Counted from the first letter of the stretch, positions 17,230 through 26,431 are shown. The stretch: 47,101 bases of DNA from an uncultured Lachnospiraceae bacterium (GCA_910586205.1 CAJUGD010000031.1:1-47101); one strand, 5' to 3'. Numbers and translations: made by a program. Notes: generated from the sequence alone by a model not told the origin.

Positions 17230-18318
17230 TTAAAAGTCCTGATTTTCCATATATTTCATGTATTTTACTACCATTAAGGCAATCTTAAAGGTAATGGCAT
17301 CCTCAAACACCCGCAGGTCAAGGCCTGTACTCTTCTGCAGTTTGTCCAACCGGTACACCAGAGTATTTCTGTGAATATAAAGCTGTCTGGATGTCTCAGA
17401 CACATTCAGGCTGTTCTCAAAAAACTTATTAATGGTGGCCAGAGTCTCCTCGTCAAAATCATCTGGTGACTTATTCTCAAACACCTCCCGGATAAACATC
17501 CGGCACAGTGGAAGGGGAAGCTGATAGATCAGGCGGCCTATGCCCAAATTACTGTATGCCACCACATTCTTGCCGCTGTAGAAGATCTTTCCCACATCCA
17601 GAGCCATCTTCGCTTCCTTGTAAGACCGGGACACTTCCTTAATATCTCCCACAATGGTGCCGAAGGACACATGAACCTTGGTCATGGCCTCTGTATTCAG
17701 CATATCCAGCACCATATTAGCAGTCTTTTCCAAATCTTCATAATCTTCCGCAGGCTTTACCTCTTTTACCAGGATAATGTTCTTCTCATCCACCGCAGTG
17801 ATAAAATCCTTGGTTTTAGCGGCAAACAGGCTGCGCACAGTCTCTAATGCGTTCACGTCCTTCTCGTGCTTAGTCTCAATCAAAAACACTACCCGGCGCA
17901 CATTGGTCTCAATATGCAGCTTCTTGGCCCTGTTGTAAATATCCACCAGCAGCAAATTGTCTAACAACAGGTTCTTTATAAAGTTATCCTTATCAAACCG
18001 CTCCTTGTAAGCTACCAAAAGGTTCTGCACCTGAAAAGCTGCCAGCTTACCTACCATATACACATCATCACTGCCGCCTCTGGCCAGCAAAATATACTCT
18101 AGCTGGTGCTCGTCAAATACCTTAAAAAACTGATACCCCTGAATCACCTGACTGTCTGCCGGTGAATCCACAAAAGACAGGATGGAGCTTTCATATTCTT
18201 CCGCCTCTGGAAATGTTGAGGCAAGCACCTTTCCCTCGGTGTCGCAGATACAAAGGTCAATTCTTGTAATTCCCTTTAAACCTTCAATAGTTGTTTGAAG
18301 AATCTGATTTGAAATCAT
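17230..18318 (-). CDS. CdaR/PucR-family transcriptional regulator
   Basis: The 362-residue protein has an N-terminal sensor region resembling the CdaR sugar-diacid domain, a middle GGDEF-like region (about 150-270) and the C-terminal PucR-type HTH (SRQLYIHRNTLVYRLDKLQ). The ligand is unknown. It sits eight bp ahead of ftsE with no terminator, so the regulator and the division genes are probably on one transcript. The ATG at 18318 has GAGGAG eight bases upstream. Whether it controls this operon is not shown by the sequence. Confidence 0.88.
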   Translation of the reverse strand: MISNQILQTTIEGLKGITRIDLCICDTEGKVLASTFPEAEEYESSILSFVDSPADSQVIQGYQFFKVFDEHQLEYILLARGGSDDVYMVGKLAAFQVQNLLVAYKERFDKDNFIKNLLLDNLLLVDIYNRAKKLHIETNVRRVVFLIETKHEKDVNALETVRSLFAAKTKDFITAVDEKNIILVKEVKPAEDYEDLEKTANMVLDMLNTEAMTKVHVSFGTIVGDIKEVSRSYKEAKMALDVGKIFYSGKNVVAYSNLGIGRLIYQLPLPLCRMFIREVFENKSPDDFDEETLATINKFFENSLNVSETSRQLYIHRNTLVYRLDKLQKSTGLDLRVFEDAITFKIALMVVKYMKYMENQDF

Positions 18319-18376
18319 GGTCTACGCTCCTCTTCTTCGAAATTTTGTCCTTTTTTTATATCTTAATGCAAAGTGG

Positions 18377-18414
18377 AAAAAAAAGCAAGCGAGTATGAGT
18401 ACTCGCCTGCCCTT
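18377..18414 (-). terminator. Rho-independent terminator of msmK
   Basis: Read on the minus strand, GCGAGTA and TACTCGC form a stem with a four-base loop, extended by GCAG/TTGC and followed by TTTTTTTT. It lies 40 nt after the msmK stop and separates that gene from the cdaR-ftsEX operon. Confidence 0.85.
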
Positions 18415-18455
18415 TTCACCATTTTTTCACATATTTTATTTATACGGACAGCATA

Positions 18456-19568
18456 TTAGTTGGTAACAACCTGCTCGGTTTCCTTATCAAATACATGCAC
18501 CTTGCTCAAATCCATAGCAAGTCTGATGGTGTCACCTGGCCGTGCGGTAGTTCTCGGATTCACTCTTGCGGTGCAGTTGGTCTCCTGCAAATCAAAGTAC
18601 AGATAAACCTCAGCGCCCAACAGCTCGTATACACGAACCGTAGCAGAGAACACGCTGTCAGGAGAAGCTTTCAGATACGCTTCCTCATCATGAAGATCCT
18701 CAGGACGGATACCTAAGGTAACAACCTTTCCTACATAACCCTTCTGATCCAGAATCTTTCCTTTTTCCTCCGGCAGAGTAATAGTATTTCCGTCAAAGGT
18801 CAGGGTTACACCGCTGCCGGTTTTGCCTACCGTAGCATCCACCAGATTCATCTGAGGAGCGCCGATAAATCCGGCTACGAACTTATTGCAGGGCTTGTCA
18901 TACAGATTCTGAGGAGAATCTACCTGCTGAACAATACCGTCCTTCATGACAACGATTCTGGTACCCAGAGTCATAGCCTCTGTCTGGTCATGGGTTACGT
19001 AAATGATAGTAGCCTGCAGTCTTTGATGCAGCTTGGAAATCTCAATACGCATCTGTCCTCTCAGCTTTGCATCCAGGTTGGACAGCGGCTCGTCCATAAG
19101 GAATACTTTGGGGCTGCGGACAATGGCACGACCCATAGCCACACGCTGTCTCTGACCACCAGACAGAGCCTTAGGCTTACGATCTAATAAATGGGACAGA
19201 TCCAGGATTCTTGCAGCCTCCTGCACCAGCTTATCAATCTCATCTTTAGGAACCTTTCTCAGCTTCAGTCCAAATGCCATATTGTCATATACAGACATAT
19301 GAGGATACAGAGCATAGTTCTGGAATACCATTGCAATATCTCTGTCCTTTGGCTCTACGTCATTAACCAGCTTTCCGTCGATATACAGCTCGCCGGAAGA
19401 AATATCTTCCAAACCGGCAACCATACGCAAAGTAGTGGACTTACCACATCCTGACGGTCCTACAAAAATAATAAATTCCTTATCTGCAATCTCCAGGTTG
19501 AAATCCTTAACTGCTACGTATCCATTCGGATAAGACTTTGTAACATTTCTTAATGACAGACTAGCCAT
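18456..19568 (-). CDS. msmK: MsmK/UgpC-type sugar ABC transporter ATPase
   Basis: This ATPase of about 370 residues has Walker A GPSGCGKST (about 37-45), the signature LSGGQRQRVAMGRAI, Walker B VFLMDEPLSNLDA and a C-terminal TOBE/MalK regulatory region (about 240-370). In Firmicutes such proteins often serve several carbohydrate importers encoded elsewhere. No permease or binding protein is nearby, which fits that shared role. The ATG at 19568 follows AGGAGG by ten bases; the longer frame upstream has no support. The gene is monocistronic, with its own terminator. Confidence 0.93.
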   Translation of the reverse strand: MASLSLRNVTKSYPNGYVAVKDFNLEIADKEFIIFVGPSGCGKSTTLRMVAGLEDISSGELYIDGKLVNDVEPKDRDIAMVFQNYALYPHMSVYDNMAFGLKLRKVPKDEIDKLVQEAARILDLSHLLDRKPKALSGGQRQRVAMGRAIVRSPKVFLMDEPLSNLDAKLRGQMRIEISKLHQRLQATIIYVTHDQTEAMTLGTRIVVMKDGIVQQVDSPQNLYDKPCNKFVAGFIGAPQMNLVDATVGKTGSGVTLTFDGNTITLPEEKGKILDQKGYVGKVVTLGIRPEDLHDEEAYLKASPDSVFSATVRVYELLGAEVYLYFDLQETNCTARVNPRTTARPGDTIRLAMDLSKVHVFDKETEQVVTN

Positions 19569-19920
19569 ATTCTTCTTTCCTCCTGATCCTAAGTTCTTGT
19601 CTTGTGATTGATCGGGCATTCCCAAATTGCCCCTGCATTTGTTGCTTTCTTTACTATACAATATTCAGAATATTTTCGCCATGTGGCAAATTACCAAAAA
19701 CCCATTTTCAAATTTGTAGATTCTGCCCATGTCATAAAAAAAATGCTAAAAATCACAAAAGCGGATTCAAAAGAACCCGCTTTTCATGTATAACTTCATA
19801 ATTCTCCACAAAAAAATACTGCCTGTTTTTTTATCATCATAAAAACTTGTGAATCCTGCCCAACGCCTGTCTGTTCTTCTTGTATAAATTCCTCTGAATT
19901 TCAGACAATTCTTAAAATTC
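19569..19920. other. intergenic region with msmK promoter area and upstream terminator
   Basis: No gene is seen in these 352 bp. On the minus strand there is a TATAGT -10 candidate about 90 nt ahead of msmK, and a near-palindrome TTGCCACATGGCGAA just upstream of it that could be an operator. The far end holds the methyltransferase terminator. Catabolite control by CcpA is plausible for msmK, but I see no good cre match. Confidence 0.4.
19748..19784 (-). terminator. Rho-independent terminator of the methyltransferase gene
   Basis: On the minus strand AAAAGCGGGTTC pairs with GAATCCGCTTTT (one G-T pair), followed by a T-rich run. It lies about 135 nt after the methyltransferase stop. Confidence 0.75.
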
Positions 19921-20505
19921 TTAAGATATCTTTCTGGCCAGGATATTCACCCAGCGTTCCTCACTATTACGGCTTTCATTGTCACCAATCCATAGCTTCT
20001 TAATCTCAAGCCGCCCTGTCTCCCGCAATATCCGTTCCAGCTTCTCCTCTGTATACTCACAAATATACTGTTCCCCCCGAAAGCCTTCAAAATCTCCTTC
20101 CTTAAACGACAGGAACAAGACACCCTTTTGACACATAGCGTCAATGAGCCTTTCCAAAATTCCCTTCAGCTCCTTTTCCGGCACATGAATCAAGGCTCCG
20201 CATCCCCATATGCCGTCAAATACCTCGTCAAACTCCATGTCCTCATAGGCCATCTGCAGCACCTCGATGCCTGTATGTATTTCGGCCAGCTTGCACATCT
20301 CCTCAGAGGCATCCAGCGGCGTTACATCATATCCCAGCTCATAAAATGCCAGACTATCCCTGCCTGAGCCGCAGCCCAAATCCAAAATGGTATCTCCCTC
20401 CTCCAAATATTTAAGAAATCTCCGGTGCAGATCCTCCATGTCCAGCTCCGCAGTATCTTCAAAAATCTTTGCTGCATACTTATTATAATACTCAATCGTA
20501 TCCAA
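19921..20505 (-). CDS. class I SAM-dependent methyltransferase
   Basis: The protein has about 194 residues. The SAM-binding motif I is ILDLGCGSGRDSL (about 47-59), followed by an acidic residue in TPLDAS and the Rossmann-fold pattern; residues such as WGCGALIHVP are common in small-molecule methyltransferases of this class. The substrate cannot be read from the sequence. I choose a TTG start at 20505 because AGGAGG is six bases upstream; the frame extends back to 20532 but then overlaps the cvfB-like gene without an RBS. It follows that gene by 13 bp, so it is probably co-transcribed. Confidence 0.85.
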   Translation of the reverse strand: MDTIEYYNKYAAKIFEDTAELDMEDLHRRFLKYLEEGDTILDLGCGSGRDSLAFYELGYDVTPLDASEEMCKLAEIHTGIEVLQMAYEDMEFDEVFDGIWGCGALIHVPEKELKGILERLIDAMCQKGVLFLSFKEGDFEGFRGEQYICEYTEEKLERILRETGRLEIKKLWIGDNESRNSEERWVNILARKIS

Positions 20506-20518
20506 AGCAATCCTCCTG

Positions 20519-21352
20519 TTATGCCCGTTCAATGGTTTTCTCCGTAATCCGGATCCTTCCTTCCTTTAAAAGCCTTCCCACAGCGCGCTTGAAAGCATTT
20601 TTACTCATTTTCATTTCCCTGAGAATGGTCTCCGGCCTTGCCTTATCATTAAAAGGCAATACCCCGCCGAACTCCTCCACAGCTTTCATCACCAGCTCTG
20701 CGTCTGTGTCCATCTGCTTGTAAGCCTTCTGCCGCGGACTTAAATCCAGCTTGCCGTCATCACGGACTTTAACCACCCGCGCCTCCACCTTATCTCCGGG
20801 ACGAAACTCTCCATACATCTCCCGCTTGGGGATCAGGCCATAATACTGATTATCCACTGCTACAAAGGCTCCCAGGTTCTCATTAATTTCATAAATAGTA
20901 CCGCTTACCCTGTCATCCTTTTTGTAAGGAGACTCTGCGCTCATATAAGAATAAACGTTCATGGTAGCGGCAAGACGCCGGCTCTTGTCCACATAAAGCG
21001 CCACCAGGCACAGCTCTCCTTCCTGTACTTTATGATTCTGTTCCTTAAAAGGAAGCAGCAAATCTTTCTCTAATCCCATATCCAGAAATGCTCCTACCCT
21101 TGCAACATCCTTTACCTGCAGTACTGCTACCTCCCCCACCTGCAGCTTTGGCGTCCCGGTTGTTGCAATCAGCCGGTCCTCTGAATCCTTATAGATAAAA
21201 ACCTCCAGCGTATCTCCAGGTCTTGTCCCATCCGGAACCTGCTTTTTCGGAAGAAGCACTGAACTGGCCGGATCGCCCTCCTCTCCCAAATATACACCAA
21301 AACTCTTTACCCTCTGAACAACCAGCTTTTGAATCTTACCCAACTCAATCAT
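20519..21352 (-). CDS. CvfB-like S1 RNA-binding protein
   Basis: The 277-residue protein contains several OB/S1-like RNA-binding domains (the second around AVLQVKDVARVGAFLDMGLEKDLLLP, another around VSGTIYEINENLGAFVAVDNQYYGLIP) and a C-terminal winged-helix-like segment (RPETILREMKMSKNAFKRAVGRLLKEGRI). This is the layout of CvfB/YitL, linked to virulence-gene expression in Staphylococcus. It is cytoplasmic. Its molecular target here is unknown. Confidence 0.9.
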   Translation of the reverse strand: MIELGKIQKLVVQRVKSFGVYLGEEGDPASSVLLPKKQVPDGTRPGDTLEVFIYKDSEDRLIATTGTPKLQVGEVAVLQVKDVARVGAFLDMGLEKDLLLPFKEQNHKVQEGELCLVALYVDKSRRLAATMNVYSYMSAESPYKKDDRVSGTIYEINENLGAFVAVDNQYYGLIPKREMYGEFRPGDKVEARVVKVRDDGKLDLSPRQKAYKQMDTDAELVMKAVEEFGGVLPFNDKARPETILREMKMSKNAFKRAVGRLLKEGRIRITEKTIERA

Positions 21353-21497
21353 GAAACTCTCTCTTTCCCTACTCTATCGGTATCTGCAGCTTTGCAGCCT
21401 CTTTTCCCTCTTTCCTGCCATCCGCCTGGCGGTTCTATCTTCCTCCCCGCTCTATGTCATCTCACAGTGCTTCTGTGCTATCGGAGCCTTTTGTTCC

Positions 21498-22214
21498 TTA
21501 CCCTGCTGTCTTCATCCATACTACGGCATACGCCGTACCGTCCTGACTGCACAGTGCAACCGTACAGGCTTCTTTCTCCCGACTGATTCTGGGAATCATC
21601 ACATCGCCTAATACTGCTGCTTTCTTATACTCCACTCTTATCTCCCGGATCTGAAAGCTTTCCGGAATCGCCTCCCTTGCCACCGCCACATACTGCGCAT
21701 TGTTCACGTGACGGTTGGTATCTATATGATGCAGTGTCACTGTTACCGGCTCACCTGCCTCATACTCCCCAGACAGTGCAATCCGCCTGGGCGCATATTC
21801 CATATCCAGCTTTTTATCCCCCTCTGTCTGATACCCTCGAATATCTTCACTCTCCACTTTGGCCGGACGTCCGGCTTTCGTATCAAACAGAAACCATATG
21901 GAATTTGCCTTTACCAAATATTCTCCCTGCTTATCACAAATCGTAAAATTCCTGTACCCATAAATGCCTTTAAAATCATAAGGCCAGGTACTAACCACAA
22001 TCTCCTCCCCCAGACGCGGATATCTGTTAATCACAATCTGCCACGATGACAGCCACCACGCCCGATGACTCTGCTCCAGATAATCAATACCCATCTTTAA
22101 GTCTTCTGACTGAAAGGTCGAACAATCCTGCAGATAATTGACTACTCCCGGCACTGACAGTCTCCGGTCTCCTCCCACCTCACTGTAACGTACCCGGGCA
22201 TTAAATGAATACAT
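21498..22214 (-). CDS. acyl-ACP thioesterase
   Basis: The protein has about 238 residues and a double hot-dog fold pattern typical of bacterial acyl-[acyl-carrier-protein] thioesterases. The N-terminal half contains YSEVGGDRRLSVPGVVNYLQDCST and WWLSSWQIVI; the C-terminal half contains HHIDTNRHVNNAQYVAVA, whose Asn/His pair matches the catalytic segment of the FatA/FatB family. It releases fatty acids from ACP. The ATG at 22214 has GAGGG six bases upstream and is preferred over the ATG at 22220. The 145 bp between this gene and the cvfB-like start is CT-rich and shows no other feature. Confidence 0.9.
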   Translation of the reverse strand: MYSFNARVRYSEVGGDRRLSVPGVVNYLQDCSTFQSEDLKMGIDYLEQSHRAWWLSSWQIVINRYPRLGEEIVVSTWPYDFKGIYGYRNFTICDKQGEYLVKANSIWFLFDTKAGRPAKVESEDIRGYQTEGDKKLDMEYAPRRIALSGEYEAGEPVTVTLHHIDTNRHVNNAQYVAVAREAIPESFQIREIRVEYKKAAVLGDVMIPRISREKEACTVALCSQDGTAYAVVWMKTAG

Positions 22215-22317
22215 GCCCATCCCTCTTTTCAGACAAAAAATTCAAAATTATTATATAGTATTTCCTGACAGTTGTCCAGATATTACGAAATATCTGCCGA
22301 ATCTTCACACTTTTACC

Positions 22318-22375
22318 GGTTACAGCTCACAGGCTTCCTGTGCCTTACCAAAAACCATTCCTGCAAGCTGTAACC
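22318..22375. repeat. nested hairpin in the yhcH-thioesterase gap
   Basis: GGTTACAGCT (22318-22327) pairs with AGCTGTAACC (22366-22375), and the loop holds a second hairpin, CACAGG-CTT-CCTGTG. No T tract follows on either strand, so it is not a classical terminator. It could stabilise the yhcH mRNA end, terminate weakly, or belong to a dispersed repeat family. Confidence 0.6.
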
Positions 22376-22388
22376 CACACTGATGTTT

Positions 22389-22853
22389 TTATTTTTCTAA
22401 AATTTTCACTACTACCTTCTTCACAAAAGAGGGCGCCCCGTTAGCTGCCTTTGGCTTGTGGCCGTCCCAAGGGAAGAAAATCATAAAATCCCCTTCATTA
22501 CAGACTACCTGAAGGCCAAGATTCTCATTATCAAACTTAATTACATCTTTTTCCGGATTATACTCCCCCACAGCATTCAGGGAATCAGCAGGAGCATACG
22601 TCATAATCTCTGTCCCGTCAATCACATACTGAATATCTGTGTAATTTTCATGAGCCTCATATTTGGCTTCTTCCCAAGGCAGCGTGGTGTAAGTCATCAC
22701 ATTTGCGTATACGTTCTTCCCGTCGATCTCATACTTTCCATTTTCCAAGGCCGCCAGATCATTGGCCTTCAGCCATTCAATAGCCTTTGCGTAGCGCCCT
22801 TCCACTCCAAGACTCTTGTAAAAATCCAGATTCTTTGCCTGATCCAAAATCAT
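22389..22853 (-). CDS. YhcH/YjgK/YiaL-family protein
   Basis: This 154-residue cupin-like protein is of the YhcH/YjgK/YiaL (DUF386) family, whose members occur in sialic acid, uronate and other sugar operons. The family pattern is visible: ALENGKYEIDGKNVYANVMTY near the middle, KYEAHENYTDIQYVIDGTE, and FMIFFPWDGHKPKAANG near the end, with His and Glu residues suited to metal binding. It lies 77 bp after kduI, so it is likely in the same transcript. The ATG has AAGGAG nine bases upstream. Confidence 0.92.
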   Translation of the reverse strand: MILDQAKNLDFYKSLGVEGRYAKAIEWLKANDLAALENGKYEIDGKNVYANVMTYTTLPWEEAKYEAHENYTDIQYVIDGTEIMTYAPADSLNAVGEYNPEKDVIKFDNENLGLQVVCNEGDFMIFFPWDGHKPKAANGAPSFVKKVVVKILEK

Positions 22854-22930
22854 ATGCTTGTTCTCCTTTTCCTATATACATGGCATAAAGCCATATTATC
22901 ATTTATCAGCACAGCCCATATCAGTCCTGT

Positions 22931-23773
22931 CTACCGAAGCTCTGTGACCGGTATGGTATCCATGTCATCAAACGCCTGGTTTTCGCCGCCCATAGCCCAG
23001 ATAAAAGTGTAATTACTGGTGCCGGCTCCTGCATGGATACTCCAGGACGGGCTGATAACCGCCTGTTCATTCTGCATCACAATATGACGTGTCTCTCCTG
23101 CCTCCCCCATCATATGAAATACTACATGATCCTCCGGAATTTCAAAATACATATATACCTCCATGCGCCGCTCATGAGTGTGAGCAGGCATGGTGTTCCA
23201 CACACTTCCCGAATCCAGCACAGTCATCCCCATAGAAAGCTGGCAGGTCTCAAGCACATCCGGATGAATAAACTGGTTGATCACCCTCTTATTGGATGTT
23301 TCCGTGGCGCCAAGAGGCTTCTTGGCAGCCTTCTCGATTGGAATAAACGTAGTTCTGCACTCTTTGTGTGCCGGTGCGCTTACCATATAAAATTTGGCGG
23401 GCTTGGACGAATCGTCACTGGCAAAAGCAACCTTCTTTGTCCCCTTGGTAATATACAGACAGTCCTTATAGCCCATGTGGAAGGCTTGTCCGTCTGCAGT
23501 GATCGTTCCAGCCCCTCCAATATTGAAAATCCCTATTTCCCTTCTCTCCAGAAAATAATGGGTTCCAAAGTTTTTCCAGACATCAATTCCCTTATCAATA
23601 GCTACTGTCTCTGAAACAGGCATACAGCCCAATGTAACCATCCGATCCACATGAGAATATACCGCCACTATCTGGTCAGCCACATAAAGGTTCTCAATCA
23701 AAAATTCCTTTCTGGTTTCCTCCGTGGTATAACGCTTAAAATCCTTCTGGTTTGCAGAGTAACGAATTTCCAT
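22931..23773 (-). CDS. kduI: 5-dehydro-4-deoxy-D-glucuronate isomerase
   Basis: This 280-residue cupin enzyme converts 5-keto-4-deoxyuronate to 2,5-diketo-3-deoxygluconate in the breakdown of pectin and glycosaminoglycan uronates. The metal-binding motif MPAHTHERRMEVYMYFE supplies two His and a Glu, and SWSIHAGAGTSNYTFIWAMGGEN near the C-terminus supplies the third His. Full length matches KduI. The ATG has GGAGGAG upstream and a strong promoter about 50 nt away. No kduD lies in the window. Confidence 0.97.
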   Translation of the reverse strand: MEIRYSANQKDFKRYTTEETRKEFLIENLYVADQIVAVYSHVDRMVTLGCMPVSETVAIDKGIDVWKNFGTHYFLERREIGIFNIGGAGTITADGQAFHMGYKDCLYITKGTKKVAFASDDSSKPAKFYMVSAPAHKECRTTFIPIEKAAKKPLGATETSNKRVINQFIHPDVLETCQLSMGMTVLDSGSVWNTMPAHTHERRMEVYMYFEIPEDHVVFHMMGEAGETRHIVMQNEQAVISPSWSIHAGAGTSNYTFIWAMGGENQAFDDMDTIPVTELR

Positions 23774-23819
23774 TTTCTATCTCCTCCAAGTTTAAGCTAT
23801 TAAAAAACAGTCTCTATTT

Positions 23820-23847
23820 ATTATAATGGATTTCCAGAAATATGCAA
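23820..23847 (-). promoter_or_regulatory. sigma-A promoter of kduI
   Basis: On the minus strand TTGCAT and TATAAT are separated by 16 bp, and transcription should begin near 23813. This leaves a leader of about 40 nt before the kduI ATG. Confidence 0.7.
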
Positions 23848-23908
23848 GGCTTTCATGGCAGTTCCAGGGTTCCTGTTTCACAAAAAAACGCTGATAACAG
23901 CATTCTCC

Positions 23909-26389
23909 CTACTGTATCTTTACTGCACAAACAAAATCATTCCCCTTGGCTTGAAAGTACTCGGTACTGTCATTAAGTCCTGCCTTATAGGTCTCTCTTG
24001 TAATCGGATCATAAATCGTCACATTATATTGATCATAGCCGCACAAAAGCAGATAAGCATTTTCTCCCGTATACCCGACCACCGGAATCCCCTGATCGAC
24101 AAAGTAAAGCATCTGCATCATGGTACATCCCCTGGCATCTAAGACCATCAGCTCCTCATTGTAGGTCCTGCTTACAGAAAAACTGTCTAAACGACGCTCT
24201 AAAGGAGCAAATTCTGTCAAAGGATCTGAAATATTTCTGACGGCTCCCCGATTAACCCTGCTCCAGACAATCTGCTGGTTTTGATTTGTCACAATTCCCA
24301 TTCTCTCATAAGCAAGATTCATGGCATCGAAAAAGTCGGTTGTAATACCTAGCAGGCGTCCGCCGCCATATGCATAAAAGCTTAGCTCCTCATACTCTGT
24401 TCCTGACTTCAGCTCCAAAGCCCCGGAAAGCTCTGTTCCCACCTTATCCGGCGTTCGGATATGGATTCTCTTGCCGCCGCGAATTTCCTGATCTAATTGT
24501 ACAAAATAAACACGCCCCCTCTCTTGAGAAGCAAACCATCCTATACCGTCCAGCCTTCCGAAACTTATATCTGCGTTGCACACTATGGTATCCTCCTGAG
24601 CCTCTGCATACTTATTTTCTCCCAGCTTTGTCATCCGTTTTAAATGGATCCGGCTCTCGTCCACCATTACCTCATCCACATAATAGCCTTCCCTTTCATA
24701 GCGCGTTTCCACCTGCATCTCATCGTTGATGATTTCCACTGCATACATGGGAAATCCCTCCATCCGGCCATTAGATATCCATTCTTCTCCAGCTTTTGCC
24801 ATACCATATACCATATCTCTTCCCACAAAGCCCAAAACTCTGATATACTCCCCCTCTCCACCTCGGATATCATATTTTTCCCCGGTCTCCAAGTCCAAAA
24901 GATGCAGTATGGATGCCTCGAATCTCTTTCCCCCCTCATGCCAGGCAAACCTGGCGTTATCCGCGCTGACAGCATAGCTTCCTTCTTCCAGGCTGTCTGC
25001 CACCACCATAGCCTCATTGCTTTCTAGGTCAATTCCATAAACTGCATGGTTCAAATACAAATAAAGCATATTAGACTGTGACCGGTACACCATCTGCTCT
25101 AAATCCGCTGCAAGCTGCTCAAAAGAAGCTGTAACCGGAATATAGAAGATCTCCTGAAGGGCATTCTTCTCCCTCTCATACCGATACCCCACTATACCGA
25201 ACTGCCCTTCATGATTTCCCCGGTTCTGATATCCATAAACAAGAAACTCCACATCTCCTGTATCTTTAACCTGCAAGATATAAATGTCGTGCTTACTATA
25301 ATTATTCCGCATATCCAGCCGGTCACTTCCCCGAAAAGAAAACACCTGAACCCCCTGATGCTCCTTCTGATCATAACTCCAAAGCTCCCGGTTCGCCTGA
25401 TATGCAACCACATTGCCGTCAGGGCTGTGTCTTACTCCCACCCGTTCATCGTTGGTGATCCCTAAAAAAATACGTTTACCCGCATAGTCCTCCTGATCAC
25501 CGGTAAAAATCTGATCCACTGTCCGTTCATAATCCATCAAATACGTGCGGAGCTCATTCCATTTCATGGTAAAGCTTTCCTCTACCTGATACACCTCCCT
25601 GCCGTTTGTCCCTTCCCGGGTTGCCATATAGGTAAGAGTCACACACCCCATCACCCCATCCATTTCCTTCAGTCTAATCCGGACCTGCCCGCCCTGTGTC
25701 ATCTTGAGCCCGCCCCATGTCAAATGAGAAAAGCTGGAATGGATACATGTATGGCCAAAAGAACTGTTGTCCTCACTGCTGGTAGGCTCCATATAAGTCA
25801 CCAGCTCCTGTGCCTGATCATAGAAAAAGGTTTTGGATGAAAAATCCACAGCCAGGTCTATCATGGACTGAGCCTTTGAATCCTCTGTCCACATGATGCG
25901 GGTATAATAACAAACCGTTCCCATAGAAGGCGTATCAAGCTCCAGTCTCAGCAGATATTCCCTATCCTGTGCCAGCAGATTCTGAATGGGAAGAACCACA
26001 CGGATTCCCTCCTCTGTCTTGTCCCAGGAATCCAGGCTGGTCTGCTCCACCAATCTCTGCAAATCCAAGCTTCTGATCTCATACCGGATTCCCACAACCG
26101 CTTCTGTTCCCTCTGTAATATGGATGGGAAGCCCACGATCCGGGGGAAGGATGGTAAGACTGTCTCTGGCTGCCGTGTTTCCCATATCCTGCCGGTATCC
26201 ATACATGGGATTCATCTCCCGGCCAAACATCTCCACATATACCACCGGAAGAGTCGTCTCTCCAAAAGCTGTATATATCACTTGTTCCTGCATCTTCACC
26301 CGCAGCCTCTGGTTTCCCACTATATATACAGCCACTGCCGCCGCAAAAATCCCCAAAAGAATCCCTGCTTTTTTTATCATACGATTCAT
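23909..26389 (-). CDS. large membrane-anchored extracytoplasmic protein of unknown function
   Basis: I do not recognise a named family. The protein has about 826 residues: one membrane helix (about 7-25) followed by a long extracytoplasmic part. Residues about 250-640 show repeated beta-strand patterns with YAWHEGG- or NVVAYQANRELW-like turns, reminiscent of a beta-propeller. The last 65 residues (GIPVVGYTGENAYLLLCGYDQYNVTIYDP) resemble the C-terminal half of a papain-like C39 domain, but the expected catalytic His is not in place. The ATG at 26389 has AAGGAAAG upstream, and the promoter at 26432-26460 excludes the ATG at 26431. It is divergent from the DUF5688 gene. Confidence 0.65.
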   Translation of the reverse strand: MNRMIKKAGILLGIFAAAVAVYIVGNQRLRVKMQEQVIYTAFGETTLPVVYVEMFGREMNPMYGYRQDMGNTAARDSLTILPPDRGLPIHITEGTEAVVGIRYEIRSLDLQRLVEQTSLDSWDKTEEGIRVVLPIQNLLAQDREYLLRLELDTPSMGTVCYYTRIMWTEDSKAQSMIDLAVDFSSKTFFYDQAQELVTYMEPTSSEDNSSFGHTCIHSSFSHLTWGGLKMTQGGQVRIRLKEMDGVMGCVTLTYMATREGTNGREVYQVEESFTMKWNELRTYLMDYERTVDQIFTGDQEDYAGKRIFLGITNDERVGVRHSPDGNVVAYQANRELWSYDQKEHQGVQVFSFRGSDRLDMRNNYSKHDIYILQVKDTGDVEFLVYGYQNRGNHEGQFGIVGYRYEREKNALQEIFYIPVTASFEQLAADLEQMVYRSQSNMLYLYLNHAVYGIDLESNEAMVVADSLEEGSYAVSADNARFAWHEGGKRFEASILHLLDLETGEKYDIRGGEGEYIRVLGFVGRDMVYGMAKAGEEWISNGRMEGFPMYAVEIINDEMQVETRYEREGYYVDEVMVDESRIHLKRMTKLGENKYAEAQEDTIVCNADISFGRLDGIGWFASQERGRVYFVQLDQEIRGGKRIHIRTPDKVGTELSGALELKSGTEYEELSFYAYGGGRLLGITTDFFDAMNLAYERMGIVTNQNQQIVWSRVNRGAVRNISDPLTEFAPLERRLDSFSVSRTYNEELMVLDARGCTMMQMLYFVDQGIPVVGYTGENAYLLLCGYDQYNVTIYDPITRETYKAGLNDSTEYFQAKGNDFVCAVKIQ

Positions 26390-26431
26390 ATATATTCTTT
26401 CCTTAGATTTTTTTCTTTTCATGTCATTCAT

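Noticed and set aside
22958..23614. Long plus-strand frames opposite kduI
   Set aside because: Antisense to an intact enzyme gene and rich in His/Pro/Ser as expected from the complement.
23842..23860. CcpA cre site near kduI
   Set aside because: TGAAAGCCTTGCA resembles a half-site but fails at three conserved cre positions.
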